A DNA stretch of 7,283 nt from Chloroflexi bacterium RBG_16_60_22 (GCA_001796935.1 MGNX01000048.1:1-7283); one strand, 5' to 3'. Positions 1-6,219 are shown, counted from the first letter of the stretch. The notes: generated from the sequence alone by a model not told the origin. Numbers and translations: made by a program.

Positions 1-327
1 GGCTATCTCTTCCGTGACGAGGTCGAACGAGTGGTTAATAAAAACATCGCAGGCTGACAAGGCGGCCTTAACGACGGGGGGGAACCGCCAGGCGTGGGCC
101 CGGGCCGGCTCATCAATCCAGAGCACCGAGGCATTGGCGCCGCGCACCTGAACGCCCGCCTGAATCCAGGCTATGGCTTCCTCGTCAACGAGGTTATCGC
201 CCCCGTAAAGTCCGTCAAGCTGCGCCAGAATCACCACCTCCTGGCCCGGCTGGATTTTGGCACAGTGTTCCAGCAGGTCACTGATGGCGATGGCCGCCCC
301 TTTTGGAATACCGATCTGGCTACTCAT
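1..327 (-). CDS. N-terminal part of a protein possibly related to M29 aminopeptidase/NicX-like family (cut by window edge)
   Basis: An open frame of 109 codons runs on the minus strand from an ATG at 327-325 to the window edge without a stop, so only the N-terminal part is visible. The protein starts MSSQIGIPKGAAIAI and continues with a stretch (CAKIQPGQEVVILAQLDG, about residues 22-39) that reads like the opening helix and first strand of an alpha/beta domain. It ends with RFPPVVKAALSACDVFINH (about 82-100). The pattern 'pathway-gate helix, PGxxVVI strand, later PPxVxAALxxxDVxI' recalls the N-terminal domain of M29 aminopeptidases and NicX-type dioxygenases. No metal ligands can be checked because the C-terminal part is missing, so the family is a guess. 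A GGGGG Shine-Dalgarno-like run lies nine bases before the ATG, and an excellent promoter lies further upstream, which supports the start. It is divergent from ilvE. Confidence 0.75.
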   Translation of the reverse strand, partial: MSSQIGIPKGAAIAISDLLEHCAKIQPGQEVVILAQLDGLYGGDNLVDEEAIAWIQAGVQVRGANASVLWIDEPARAHAWRFPPVVKAALSACDVFINHSFDLVTEEIA

Positions 328-351
328 GTGACACGTCCCCCTAATAAAAAT

Positions 352-363
352 CCGCCCGGGCGG
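352..363 (-). repeat. 12-bp perfect palindrome in the leader of the left-edge gene
   Basis: CCGCCCGGGCGG is a perfect palindrome. In the minus-strand transcript it lies in the leader, followed by ATTTTTATTA and then the ribosome binding site. It could form a short GC hairpin before a U-rich run, resembling a weak attenuator, or be a protein site. The stem is only about 4 bp once a loop is allowed, so a terminator role is doubtful. Confidence 0.4.
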
Positions 364-386
364 AAGAAAACGCTACTGCTACCAGG

Positions 387-416
387 ATTATACGTGGCAG
401 GTAATTTACCTGTCAA
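387..416 (-). promoter_or_regulatory. Strong sigma-70-type promoter for the left-edge gene
   Basis: Read on the minus strand, TTGACA (416-411, perfect -35) is followed after 18 bases by TATAAT (392-387, perfect -10). The predicted start is near 380, giving a leader of about 53 nt to the ATG at 327. Confidence 0.8.
398..412. promoter_or_regulatory. Candidate operator palindrome CAGGTAA-T-TTACCTG
   Basis: A perfect 7-bp inverted repeat with a single central base fills most of the spacer of the minus-strand promoter and overlaps two bases of its -35 box. Symmetry and position are what a dimeric repressor site would show. It also lies within about 30 bp of the ilvE -35, so it could affect both directions. 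I do not recognise a regulator family from it. Confidence 0.5.
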
Positions 417-438
417 GCCCGCAGGAGGGTGACCTCAC

Positions 439-467
439 TTGTTTTTCAAGCTGCCACTCGTTATAAT
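439..467 (+). promoter_or_regulatory. ilvE promoter
   Basis: TTGTTT (439-444) and a perfect TATAAT (462-467) are separated by exactly 17 bases. The predicted transcription start is near 474, about 20 nt before the ilvE ATG at 495. The short leader leaves no room for a T-box or peptide attenuator. The promoter also rules out the earlier in-frame GTG at 429 as the start for this transcript. Confidence 0.7.
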
Positions 468-494
468 GGACGGTATCGGAAAGGAGACCGCCAA

Positions 495-1412
495 ATGCCA
501 TCTTACGCCTACTTTGAGAAGAAGTTCGTCCCGCTGGAAGAAGCTAAAATCGGGATTATGACCAATTCCTTCCACTACGGCACCGCCATCTTCGAGGGCA
601 TCCGGGGGAACTGGAACGCTGAACAGAAGCAGACCTACATCTTCCGCCTCCGTGAGCACTACGAACGACTCCAGGACGGGTGCCGGGTGCTGAAAATCGC
701 CCTGCCCAACGCTATCGACGAGCTCTGCCGGCTAACCGTGGAGCTGGTGGCGAAGTGCGGCTTCCAGGAAGACGCCTATGTCCGGCCGGTGGCCTATAAA
801 AGCTCCCAGGCGCTGGGGGTGCGCCTCCATAACCTGGAGGACGGTTTCTTCGTGCTCGTGATACCGTGGGGGCCTTACCTCGACGTGGACAAGGCCCGTT
901 GCTGCGTTTCATCCTGGCACCGCCCCCAGGACAACGTGATACCGCCCCAGATAAAGGCCGCCGGCATCTACATCAACAACGCCCTGGCCAAGACGGAGGC
1001 CCAGAGCAACGGTTTCGACGAGGCCATCATGCTGTCACCGGACGGGCACGTCTCGGAGGGGAGCGGGGAAAACCTCTTCCTGGTGATTAACGGCCAGCTG
1101 GTGACGCCGGCCAGCTATAACAATATTCTTATCGGCATCACCCGCAACACGGTCATCGAGCTGGCGGAGAAAGAGCTGGGCCTCAAGACGGTCTACCGGT
1201 CCATCAGCCGCAGCGAGCTCTATACCGCCGACGAGTGCTTCCTGACCGGCACGGCCGCTCACGTGACCCCGGTGGCGGAGATAGACCACCGGAAGATAGG
1301 CGACGGGGAAATTGGCGAAATCACCGCCAAGCTGCAGGAAATCTATGCCAGGGTCATCCGGGGCAACCACCCCAAGTACCTGGACTGGTGCACCCCGGTC
1401 TATAAGAGATAG
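495..1412 (+). CDS. ilvE: Branched-chain amino acid aminotransferase (class IV PLP fold)
   Basis: A 305-residue cytosolic PLP enzyme that interconverts leucine, isoleucine and valine with their 2-oxo acids, using 2-oxoglutarate/glutamate. It is the last step of branched-chain amino acid synthesis. The length fits the IlvE family. Visible signatures are FHYGTAIFEGIR (26-37), AYVRPVAY (94-101, matching the substrate-side arginine region of IlvE), the likely Schiff-base lysine Lys154 in QIKAAGIY, SEGSGENLF (187-195, with Glu188 expected near the PLP nitrogen) and GITRNTVIELA (214-224, phosphate-binding region). The start at 495 has AAGGAGA seven bases upstream. A longer frame from GTG 429 would contain the promoter and adds 22 residues unlike the family. 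The gene stands alone, divergent from the left-edge gene and convergent with lexA (8-bp gap). Related class IV enzymes (D-amino acid aminotransferase, ADC lyase) are less likely because of the FEGIR motif and the arginine region. Confidence 0.95.
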   Translation: MPSYAYFEKKFVPLEEAKIGIMTNSFHYGTAIFEGIRGNWNAEQKQTYIFRLREHYERLQDGCRVLKIALPNAIDELCRLTVELVAKCGFQEDAYVRPVAYKSSQALGVRLHNLEDGFFVLVIPWGPYLDVDKARCCVSSWHRPQDNVIPPQIKAAGIYINNALAKTEAQSNGFDEAIMLSPDGHVSEGSGENLFLVINGQLVTPASYNNILIGITRNTVIELAEKELGLKTVYRSISRSELYTADECFLTGTAAHVTPVAEIDHRKIGDGEIGEITAKLQEIYARVIRGNHPKYLDWCTPVYKR

Positions 1413-1420
1413 CGCCGGCC

Positions 1421-2062
1421 TCAGGACACCTGCCGGACCACGGCAATGACCCTGCCTTGAATCTCCACGTTATCCGGGGCGGCGTAGAGCGGCTGCATCT
1501 GGCTGTTGGCCGGCTGGAGCCGGACGCGGTTGGGCTCCACGTAGACCTTTTTCAGGGTGGCTTCTTTTTCCGCCCGGAGCCAGACGGCGGCCATCTCGCC
1601 GTTCTCCACGGCGCTGACGTGCTGCATGAGCACGATGTCCCCGTCGTTGATGAGGGCGTCCACCATGGACATGCCCTTGACCCGCAGGGCGTAGACCCCT
1701 TCCCTTCCCCGGGTCAACTCTCCGGGGACGCCCATCGTCTCCGATACCGCCGCCACGTCCCAGGTATCGGGGGCTGGTACGGGTATCGGCTCACCGGCGG
1801 CAATCTGCCCGATAACGGGCACGGGCACCAGCCCCCCGGCCGCGGTGTTGCGGGTGAGCAGCCTGATGCCGCGCGAGACATCGGCATGGCGCTGGATATA
1901 CCCCTGGCTCTCCAGGATTTTCAGATTATAGTCTACTACCGATGTCGAGCTGATATTGCAGGCGGACTGGATGTCCCGTACGGAGGGGGGATAACCCCTG
2001 TCCGTGAGAAAACGGTCGATAAAGCCGATGATGCGCCGCTGCTTGTCCGATATCTTTTTCAT
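1421..2062 (-). CDS. lexA: LexA SOS repressor / self-cleaving S24 protease
   Basis: A 213-residue repressor of DNA-damage genes that cleaves itself when RecA filaments form. The N-terminal winged helix-turn-helix covers about residues 1-70 (KQRRIIGFIDRFLTDRGYPP, then SVRDIQSACNISSTSVVDY as the recognition region, and GIRLL closing the wing). A linker leads to the cleavage site Ala89-Gly90 in IGQIAAGEP. The catalytic serine is Ser132 in GMSMVDALI and the general-base lysine is most likely Lys171 in ATLKKVY, so the protease looks intact. The start at 2062 (MKKISDKQRR) is chosen because a longer frame to 2164 would run through the promoter and LexA box. The ribosome site is weak (GGGA six bases upstream). 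It has its own promoter with an SOS box, which implies autoregulation. It converges with ilvE and lies downstream of purF, separated by a REP-like repeat. Confidence 0.96.
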   Translation of the reverse strand: MKKISDKQRRIIGFIDRFLTDRGYPPSVRDIQSACNISSTSVVDYNLKILESQGYIQRHADVSRGIRLLTRNTAAGGLVPVPVIGQIAAGEPIPVPAPDTWDVAAVSETMGVPGELTRGREGVYALRVKGMSMVDALINDGDIVLMQHVSAVENGEMAAVWLRAEKEATLKKVYVEPNRVRLQPANSQMQPLYAAPDNVEIQGRVIAVVRQVS

Positions 2063-2075
2063 GCCGGTCCCGAAG

Positions 2076-2089
2076 CGAACACCTGTTCT
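2076..2089. promoter_or_regulatory. LexA binding site (SOS box, Gram-positive/Chloroflexota-like type)
   Basis: CGAACACCTGTTCT contains GAAC-N4-GTTC, close to the Bacillus-type SOS consensus CGAACRNRYGTTYC known from the literature. It lies 6-7 bases past the lexA -10 box and covers the predicted transcription start, where a bound repressor would block initiation. This is standard lexA autorepression. It is the only such box I found in the window. Confidence 0.88.
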
Positions 2090-2095
2090 AGAAAT

Positions 2096-2124
2096 AATAT
2101 ATACCGGAATTGTTCTTTTGTCAA
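2096..2124 (-). promoter_or_regulatory. lexA promoter
   Basis: On the minus strand a perfect TTGACA (2124-2119) is followed after 17 bases by TATATT (2101-2096); an overlapping TATTAT is an alternative -10. The predicted start near 2089 gives a leader of about 27 nt and places the SOS box on the start site. Confidence 0.8.
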
Positions 2125-2139
2125 GAGGGGTTGGTAATA

Positions 2140-2216
2140 TCATCGCGAGCCGAAGGCGAAGCAATCTGTATGAATGTTTTAAGATTACTTCGTCGCGGCG
2201 CTCCTCGCAGTGACGG
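2140..2216. repeat. REP-like imperfect inverted repeat of about 77 bp
   Basis: Left arm (2140-2167) and right arm (2182-2213) are imperfect reverse complements: TCATCGCGAG and CGAAGCAATCT on the left against CTCGCAGTGA and AGATTACTTCG on the right, with an AT-rich loop. The GCGAG...GACGAAGCAATCT pattern resembles a palindromic repeat scattered through many bacterial genomes, from memory. It fills most of the purF-lexA gap, ends about 15 bp upstream of the lexA -35, and could act as a transcript-end hairpin for purF or insulate the two genes. Confidence 0.7.
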
Positions 2217-2243
2217 TTTAATCAATCAAATACAAACAGAAAG

Positions 2244-2270
2244 AAAAAATATAGGAAAAGCCAGTCCCTA
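2244..2270 (-). terminator. Weak candidate intrinsic terminator of purF
   Basis: Starting at the purF stop codon, TAGGGA (2270-2265) can pair with TTCCTA (2257-2252), with one G-U pair and a 7-base loop. The run TATTTTTT follows directly. The U-tract is convincing but the stem is short and not GC-rich. The REP-like repeat further downstream may be the real transcript end. Confidence 0.4.
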
Positions 2271-3695
2271 CCGGCCTTCGGTGCCGTTGCAGGCGTCGGG
2301 ATGCCCGGCGGCCAGGTTCTCCAGGGCCAGCTTATCCATTTCAAGCTGTACCGGTATGGGGTAATCGCCGGTGAAGCAGGCCAGGCAGAACCTGTCCCGC
2401 GGCAGGTCCACCGCCTTAATCAGCCCCTCGATGCTCAGGTAGCCCAGCGAATCGGCGCCGATGAACTCGCAGATTTCCGGGATGCTCTTCTGCGCGGCGA
2501 TGAGCTCACGGCGCGTCGCCATGTCCACCCCGAAGAAACACGGGTACTTAATCGGCGGCGCACAGATACGCATGTGAATCTCCTTGGCGCCCGCCTTGCG
2601 CAGTATCTTCACCACGCTGGGGGTCGTCGTGCCGCGGACGATGCTGTCGTCAACGACCACCAGGCGCTCTCCGTCCAGCACCTGGGGCAGCGGATTGAAC
2701 TTCAGCTTGACGCCCAGGTCCCGGATACGCTGGTCCGGCTCGATGAAGGTTCGCCCGATGTAACGGTTCTTAATCAACCCTTCGACGACCGGGATGCCGG
2801 ACTCCCGGGCATAGCCGGTGCCGGCCGCCGTAGCCGAGTCCGGCACGCCCATGACCAGGTCGGCGTCAACCGGGTGCTCCCGCGCCAGGCCGGCACCCAT
2901 GGCCTGCCGGGCCGGGTAGAGCAGCCGCCCGTTAATCAGGCTGTCCGGCCGGGCGAAGTAGATATACTCAAAGATGCAGGCCCCCCTCCGGCGCGAATCC
3001 CCGGGGAAGCTGGCCACGCCATTCTCGTTAATCTGGACAATCTCGTCAGGCTCAATCTCCCGGACGAACTCGGCGCCGATGTGGTTCAGGGCGCAGGTCT
3101 CGGAAGCAATCACATGGCCGCCGTCGACCGTCCCCAGGCACAGGGGCCGTACCCCGAAGGGGTCGCGCACCGCGAACAGCTCCTTCGGCGTCATGATAGC
3201 CAGGGAATAGGCCCCCTGGAGACGGCGCATGGCGTACCTTATCTTGTCCACCCAGTCCCGGTCCGGGGAGGAGATAATGAGGTTGGCGATAACCTCGGTA
3301 TCCGTGCTGCCGCGGAACGTGTAACCCTGACCGGCGAGCTCCTCGTAGAGGTGGGTGGCGTTGATGACGTTGCCGTTGTGGGCGATGGCCATCGTGTTCG
3401 CGGCGCCGTTGCCGACCAGAATGGGCTGGGCGTTATCCGGCCGGCTGGAGCCCGCCGTGGAGTAGCGGTTATGGCCGATGGCGATGTGTCCGGTGAGCTG
3501 TTTGAGAGACTCCTCGTTGAAAACGTTGGACACCCGGCCCATGCCGGTGAAGAGGCGGATTTTACGGCCGTCGGCGGTGGCGATGCCGGAGCTTTCCTGG
3601 CCGCGGTGCTGGAGGGCGAAAAGGGCGAAAAAGGTAAGGCGGGCTACATCCTCATCAGGGGAATAAACGCCAAAAACGCCGCAAGACTCGTGCAA
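2268..3695 (-). CDS. purF: Amidophosphoribosyltransferase (glutamine PRPP amidotransferase), [4Fe-4S] type
   Basis: A 475-residue cytosolic enzyme that catalyses the first committed step of purine synthesis: PRPP plus glutamine to 5-phosphoribosylamine. The N-terminal Ntn glutaminase domain shows CGVFGV with Cys5 as the expected nucleophile after removal of MHES, GHNRYSTAG (74-82), AHNGNV (105-110) and RDPFGVRPL (177-185). The phosphoribosyltransferase domain carries the PRPP loop VVVDDSIVRGTT (346-357). Cys240, Cys386, Cys437 and Cys440 (in ACIFEYIYF, YPCFFG and CLACFTG) match the four iron-sulfur ligands of the Bacillus enzyme, known to be oxygen-labile. The start is TTG at 3695: an in-frame TAA lies at 3708-3710 and no other start codon is between. 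AGG sits a few bases upstream as a modest ribosome site. It has its own promoter, and no other purine gene is nearby. Confidence 0.96.
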   Translation of the reverse strand: MHESCGVFGVYSPDEDVARLTFFALFALQHRGQESSGIATADGRKIRLFTGMGRVSNVFNEESLKQLTGHIAIGHNRYSTAGSSRPDNAQPILVGNGAANTMAIAHNGNVINATHLYEELAGQGYTFRGSTDTEVIANLIISSPDRDWVDKIRYAMRRLQGAYSLAIMTPKELFAVRDPFGVRPLCLGTVDGGHVIASETCALNHIGAEFVREIEPDEIVQINENGVASFPGDSRRRGACIFEYIYFARPDSLINGRLLYPARQAMGAGLAREHPVDADLVMGVPDSATAAGTGYARESGIPVVEGLIKNRYIGRTFIEPDQRIRDLGVKLKFNPLPQVLDGERLVVVDDSIVRGTTTPSVVKILRKAGAKEIHMRICAPPIKYPCFFGVDMATRRELIAAQKSIPEICEFIGADSLGYLSIEGLIKAVDLPRDRFCLACFTGDYPIPVQLEMDKLALENLAAGHPDACNGTEGR

Positions 3696-3739
3696 GGAAA
3701 ACCTGCCTTATAGTTAGTCTTGATTATCCCTCTATTTTA

Positions 3740-3768
3740 ATTATAGAACACCGCCGGAGGCGGGTCAA
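3740..3768 (-). promoter_or_regulatory. purF promoter
   Basis: On the minus strand TTGACC (3768-3763) and a perfect TATAAT (3745-3740) are 17 bases apart, with a predicted start near 3733 and a leader of about 38 nt. The spacer holds a small inverted repeat, CCGCC-GGA-GGCGG (3751-3763). It may be an operator or a weak terminator stem for the hydrolase gene upstream. The leader is too short for a purine riboswitch. Confidence 0.75.
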
Positions 3769-3784
3769 TCAATTATGAGGGGGA

Positions 3785-4537
3785 TTACCCCGACTTCAGC
3801 CAGTCGATAATGGCGTTGACGGCCCTTTCCTCGCGCCGCAGCCGGTGGCCGGCCCCCTCGATGATGACGAGCTTCCGGGGTTCCCCGGTCCTGGCGTAAA
3901 GCTGGCGGGCGTGTTCCACCGGCACCGTCTCGTCGCGGTCGCCGTGGACGAGCAGGAGCGGCCGTGGTGCGATGCCGGCCACGTGGTCGAGCGGCGTCAC
4001 CTTTTCCAGGTCGTCGAACCACCCCTCGACCGACGGCGGAAAATCGGCGTCCCTGATGGCGCCGATGCGGCGGTAGCGGTCGATGACGGACTGCGGCCCG
4101 GCCTGCGTGAAAAGCCCGAAGTGGGCCGGGCAGGCGGCAGCCGCCACGCCGGATACCCGCGCGTCATGTGAGGCGACGTACACGGAGACGGCCGCCCCGC
4201 CGCTGAAACCGACCAGGGAAAAGCGGGACCTATCGAAGCCGCCGCGCTCCCAGAGGAAATCGATAACCGCCCGGAGGTCGCGGGTCCAGGCGAAGATGTC
4301 GAGGTTGCCGCCACTGTCCCCCGTCCCCCGGAAGTTGAAGATAAAGACGGCAAACCCTTCGCCGCCGACCCTCTCGGCCAGGGCCGGATAGCCCCCGTCA
4401 CCGGGCTCGGGGGGATTGCCGGAGGGCACGCCGTGGCAGATACAGGCCAGGGGGTATTCTCCGGCGGCATCGGGCAGGAAAAGCTGCCCCACGATGGAGA
4501 TTCCGTCCACCTGCAGGACGTGGTAGTCCTTAAGCAA
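3785..4537 (-). CDS. Alpha/beta hydrolase (serine hydrolase), substrate unknown
   Basis: A 250-residue cytosolic alpha/beta-hydrolase of the dienelactone hydrolase/peptidase S9-like type; no signal peptide is seen. Visible elements are the oxyanion-region CHGVPSG (34-40), FRGTGDSGG (69-77), the nucleophile elbow GFSGGA with Ser112 (110-115), the acid Asp202 in HGDRDETVP (198-206) and the base His231 in GAGH. The catalytic triad therefore looks complete. The substrate cannot be told from sequence; esterase, thioesterase or acyl-transfer activity are all possible. The longest start is TTG at 4537, directly after an in-frame TAA; the ribosome site is poor, and GTG ten codons in is an alternative. 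It lies 31 bases after the DAHP synthase stop with no strong promoter between, so it is probably co-transcribed with it, though a metabolic link is not evident. Confidence 0.88.
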   Translation of the reverse strand: MLKDYHVLQVDGISIVGQLFLPDAAGEYPLACICHGVPSGNPPEPGDGGYPALAERVGGEGFAVFIFNFRGTGDSGGNLDIFAWTRDLRAVIDFLWERGGFDRSRFSLVGFSGGAAVSVYVASHDARVSGVAAAACPAHFGLFTQAGPQSVIDRYRRIGAIRDADFPPSVEGWFDDLEKVTPLDHVAGIAPRPLLLVHGDRDETVPVEHARQLYARTGEPRKLVIIEGAGHRLRREERAVNAIIDWLKSG

Positions 4538-4545
4538 TTATCATC

Positions 4546-4565
4546 ACTTTATGCCAATATAAAGT
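4546..4565. repeat. Short AT-rich inverted repeat between DAHP synthase and hydrolase genes
   Basis: ACTTTAT and ATAAAGT form a 7-bp inverted repeat with a 6-base loop, in the 31-base gap just before the TTG start of the hydrolase. It could be an mRNA hairpin affecting hydrolase translation, but it is AT-rich and may be chance. Confidence 0.3.
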
Positions 4566-4568
4566 AGA

Positions 4569-5585
4569 CTAAATACTCCGCCCGACCGCTGCGGCGATGG
4601 GCCTGAGTTCTTCCATCAAGGCAGAGAAGTTTTCCAGCGTCAGCGATTGCAGTCCGTCGACGAGGGCCTCCTTGGGATTGGGGTGGACCTCGATGAGCAG
4701 CCCGTCGGCACCGGCGGCCACGGCCGCCTTGGCGATGGCCGGCACCAGCGAGTAGTGCCCGGCGGCATGACTGGGGTCGACGAAGACCGGCAGGTGGCTG
4801 TTTTTCTTCAGGACCGGGATAGCGGAGATATCCAGGGAGAAGCGGACACTGTCTTCAAAGGTACGGATGCCCCGCTCGCAGAGAATGACCTCGTTGTTGC
4901 CCCCCGCCAGGAGGTAGTCCGCCGCCAGCAGCCACTCGGTAATGGTGCAGGAGAAGCCGCGCTTCAACACCACGGGACGGCGGCTCTTGCCGGCATTGGT
5001 GAGCAGGGCGAAATTCTGCATGTTGCGCGAGCCCACCTGGAGCATGTCGGCGTAAGAGGCCACCAGCTCGACGTCCTGGGGATTGACGACCTCGGTGACC
5101 ACCGGCATACCGAACTGCTCGCGGGCCCTGGCCAGCAGCTCCAGCCCCTTCTTCTGTAGCCCCTGGAAGCTGAAGGGAGAGGTGCGGGGCTTGAAGGCTC
5201 CGCCGCGCAGGACGGTGGCCCCGGCCTTTTTCACGGCTTCGGCGGCCTCCATGAGCTGCTTCTCGCTCTCCACGGCGCAGGGACCGGCGATAACCACCAC
5301 CCTCTCCCCGCCGACTTTCACCCCCCCGACGCTAAAACGGGTGTCCCGGGGGCGGAACTCCCGGGAGGCGAGCTTGTAGGGCTTCATTATCCGGGTAACG
5401 CTCTCGACGCCGGGGAGCACGGCGAAGATATCCGTGGGTATCTGGCCGGTATTGCTCCCCAGCAGCGCCACCACCACCTTGTCCGTGCCCAGGTTCAGCT
5501 GGACGCCCAGCTCCAGCGACCTGGCTTTCTCCACGACGCCATCGACTTCTTCCTGGGAGGCGCCGGTCTTCATCTCGACAATCAT
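4569..5585 (-). CDS. aroF: 3-deoxy-7-phosphoheptulonate (DAHP) synthase, type I-beta with N-terminal regulatory domain
   Basis: A 338-residue cytosolic enzyme that joins phosphoenolpyruvate and erythrose 4-phosphate, the first step toward aromatic amino acids. Residues 1-75 form the ferredoxin-like regulatory domain (MIVEMKTGAS start, MKPYKLASRE end), known in the Thermotoga enzyme to mediate feedback by tyrosine or phenylalanine. The catalytic barrel shows AGPCAVES (100-107), RGGAFKPRTSPFSFQG (127-142), VGSRNMQNF (184-192), LKRG (207-210), CERGIRTFE (236-244), DPSHAAGH (270-277) and EVHPNP (299-304). Cys103, His273, Glu299 and Asp310 fit the metal ligands of the Thermotoga enzyme by one-residue offset. 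Length and start match that protein, and an in-frame TAA at 5592-5594 fixes the ATG. The AGGAG site is unusually far away (15 bases). It has its own promoter. KDO8P synthase is excluded by the regulatory domain and motif set. Confidence 0.95.
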   Translation of the reverse strand: MIVEMKTGASQEEVDGVVEKARSLELGVQLNLGTDKVVVALLGSNTGQIPTDIFAVLPGVESVTRIMKPYKLASREFRPRDTRFSVGGVKVGGERVVVIAGPCAVESEKQLMEAAEAVKKAGATVLRGGAFKPRTSPFSFQGLQKKGLELLARAREQFGMPVVTEVVNPQDVELVASYADMLQVGSRNMQNFALLTNAGKSRRPVVLKRGFSCTITEWLLAADYLLAGGNNEVILCERGIRTFEDSVRFSLDISAIPVLKKNSHLPVFVDPSHAAGHYSLVPAIAKAAVAAGADGLLIEVHPNPKEALVDGLQSLTLENFSALMEELRPIAAAVGRSI

Positions 5586-5634
5586 GTTATTTTATGTTCA
5601 CTCCTTCACGGTACTAAAAAGACCTGATGATTTG

Positions 5635-5663
5635 ATAATACTAGAGACGTTCTCGGGCGTCAA
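5635..5663 (-). promoter_or_regulatory. DAHP synthase gene promoter
   Basis: On the minus strand TTGACG (5663-5658) and TATTAT (5640-5635) are 17 bases apart. The predicted start near 5628 gives a leader of about 43 nt, containing the AGGAG at 5605-5601. The leader is too short for a T-box. Confidence 0.7.
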
Positions 5664-5704
5664 GGGAGGTTTATCCGGCTTTTACCCGCTTTTTCGACGG
5701 TTTT

Positions 5705-6130
5705 CTAGGCTTCTTCCTTGATGTACTTGCCGCCGGTGACGGTGGTGAAGTGGAAGATGGGGCGGTCGATGCGCTTGAGCACCATCGGGCAGTGTTTCAT
5801 GCCCGCCGGGACGAAGAGCATGCAGCTTTTAGTGAGGACGTGTTTTTCGTCTTCCAGCCAGAACTCAATCTCCCCGCCGAGGTCGTAGGGGTCGGCCGGG
5901 TTGTTGCCGAAGAAGCCGATTATCTCGTCGGTGTCATGGGAATGGGGCACGGACTCGAGGCTTTCGGTAGCCTTGAGGTACCAGGCGGTGTTCATGTGGA
6001 AGGCCCCCTCCACCACGTTTTTGTCCATCCAGAGGATGCGTTTGGCGAACTTTGAATAGCTCTCGGCAATCGCTTTTTTCTCCGGGGGTTCTTTCAGCTC
6101 CGTGACGATATATTTGTCGGTCCTGCCCAT
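5705..6130 (-). CDS. Small cupin-fold protein of unknown function
   Basis: A 141-residue, apparently cytosolic protein. The first cupin motif is PHSHDTDEIIGFFG (62-75) with His63, His65 and Glu69; the second is FVPAGMKHCPM (106-116) with His113. These four residues are the usual metal ligands of a single-domain cupin, so a bound metal ion is likely. Between them lies GGEIEFWLEDEKHVLTKSC (85-103), a turn-rich strand region. Two thirds of the N-terminal part (ELKEPPEKKAIAESYSKFAK) is charged and probably helical. The start at 6130 has AAGGAAGG a good distance upstream. It is not obviously in the DAHP synthase operon, since that gene has its own promoter 30 or so bases after this stop. I cannot name a reaction; the fold includes isomerases, dioxygenases and sugar-binding regulators. 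Confidence 0.87.
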   Translation of the reverse strand: MGRTDKYIVTELKEPPEKKAIAESYSKFAKRILWMDKNVVEGAFHMNTAWYLKATESLESVPHSHDTDEIIGFFGNNPADPYDLGGEIEFWLEDEKHVLTKSCMLFVPAGMKHCPMVLKRIDRPIFHFTTVTGGKYIKEEA

Positions 6131-6181
6131 GGGCGCACCTTCCTTTAATGATGTATTTCCAGCTAATGCGGGTATGGATAT

Positions 6182-6187
6182 ATTGTA
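6182..6187 (-). promoter_or_regulatory. Candidate extended -10 promoter of the cupin gene
   Basis: On the minus strand TACAAT (6187-6182) is preceded by TG and one base, an extended -10 arrangement. The -35 position (about 6210-6205) falls in the neighbouring hairpin and is a poor match (TTCGCG). The leader would be about 45 nt. Confidence 0.4.
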
Positions 6188-6199
6188 GCACTTTTTGTC

Positions 6200-6219
6200 A
6201 TTCCCGCGAAGGCGGGAAT
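6200..6219. repeat. Hairpin repeat ATTCCCGC-GAAG-GCGGGAAT
   Basis: Perfect 8-bp arms with a 4-base loop. The sequence resembles the ATTCCC-N8-GGGAAT family (dRS3-like) scattered in Neisseria and other bacteria, from memory. It lies at the expected -35 position of the cupin gene. Confidence 0.75.

Noticed and set aside
94..432. 112-codon plus-strand open frame at the left edge
   Set aside because: It overlaps the better-supported minus-strand gene with its promoter and ribosome site, and it runs through both of those signals.
429..494. GTG start for ilvE with GGAGG directly adjacent
   Set aside because: GGAGG touches the GTG with no spacing, the promoter -10 lies inside the extension, and the extra residues are unlike the family.
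1415..1436. Possible shared terminator hairpin between ilvE and lexA
   Set aside because: CCGG...CCGG with an inner CAGG/CCTG stem is weak, has a 3-base bulge and no U-tract on either strand.
1457..2137. 226-codon plus-strand open frame opposite lexA
   Set aside because: It is antisense to an intact LexA with all catalytic residues, and its composition (HG, GG, DVP runs) is typical of a shadow frame.
2301..3713. 470-codon plus-strand open frame opposite purF
   Set aside because: It is the mirror of a clear purF gene in GC-rich DNA, has no recognisable domain and an unlikely Arg/Gly/Val-rich composition.
3997..4470. 157-codon minus-strand frame inside the hydrolase gene
   Set aside because: Ser/Pro/Arg-rich composition of an out-of-frame reading; the overlapping frame has a full catalytic triad.
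4647..5159. 170-codon plus-strand open frame opposite DAHP synthase
   Set aside because: Shadow of a well-recognised gene, with no domain and no ribosome site of note.
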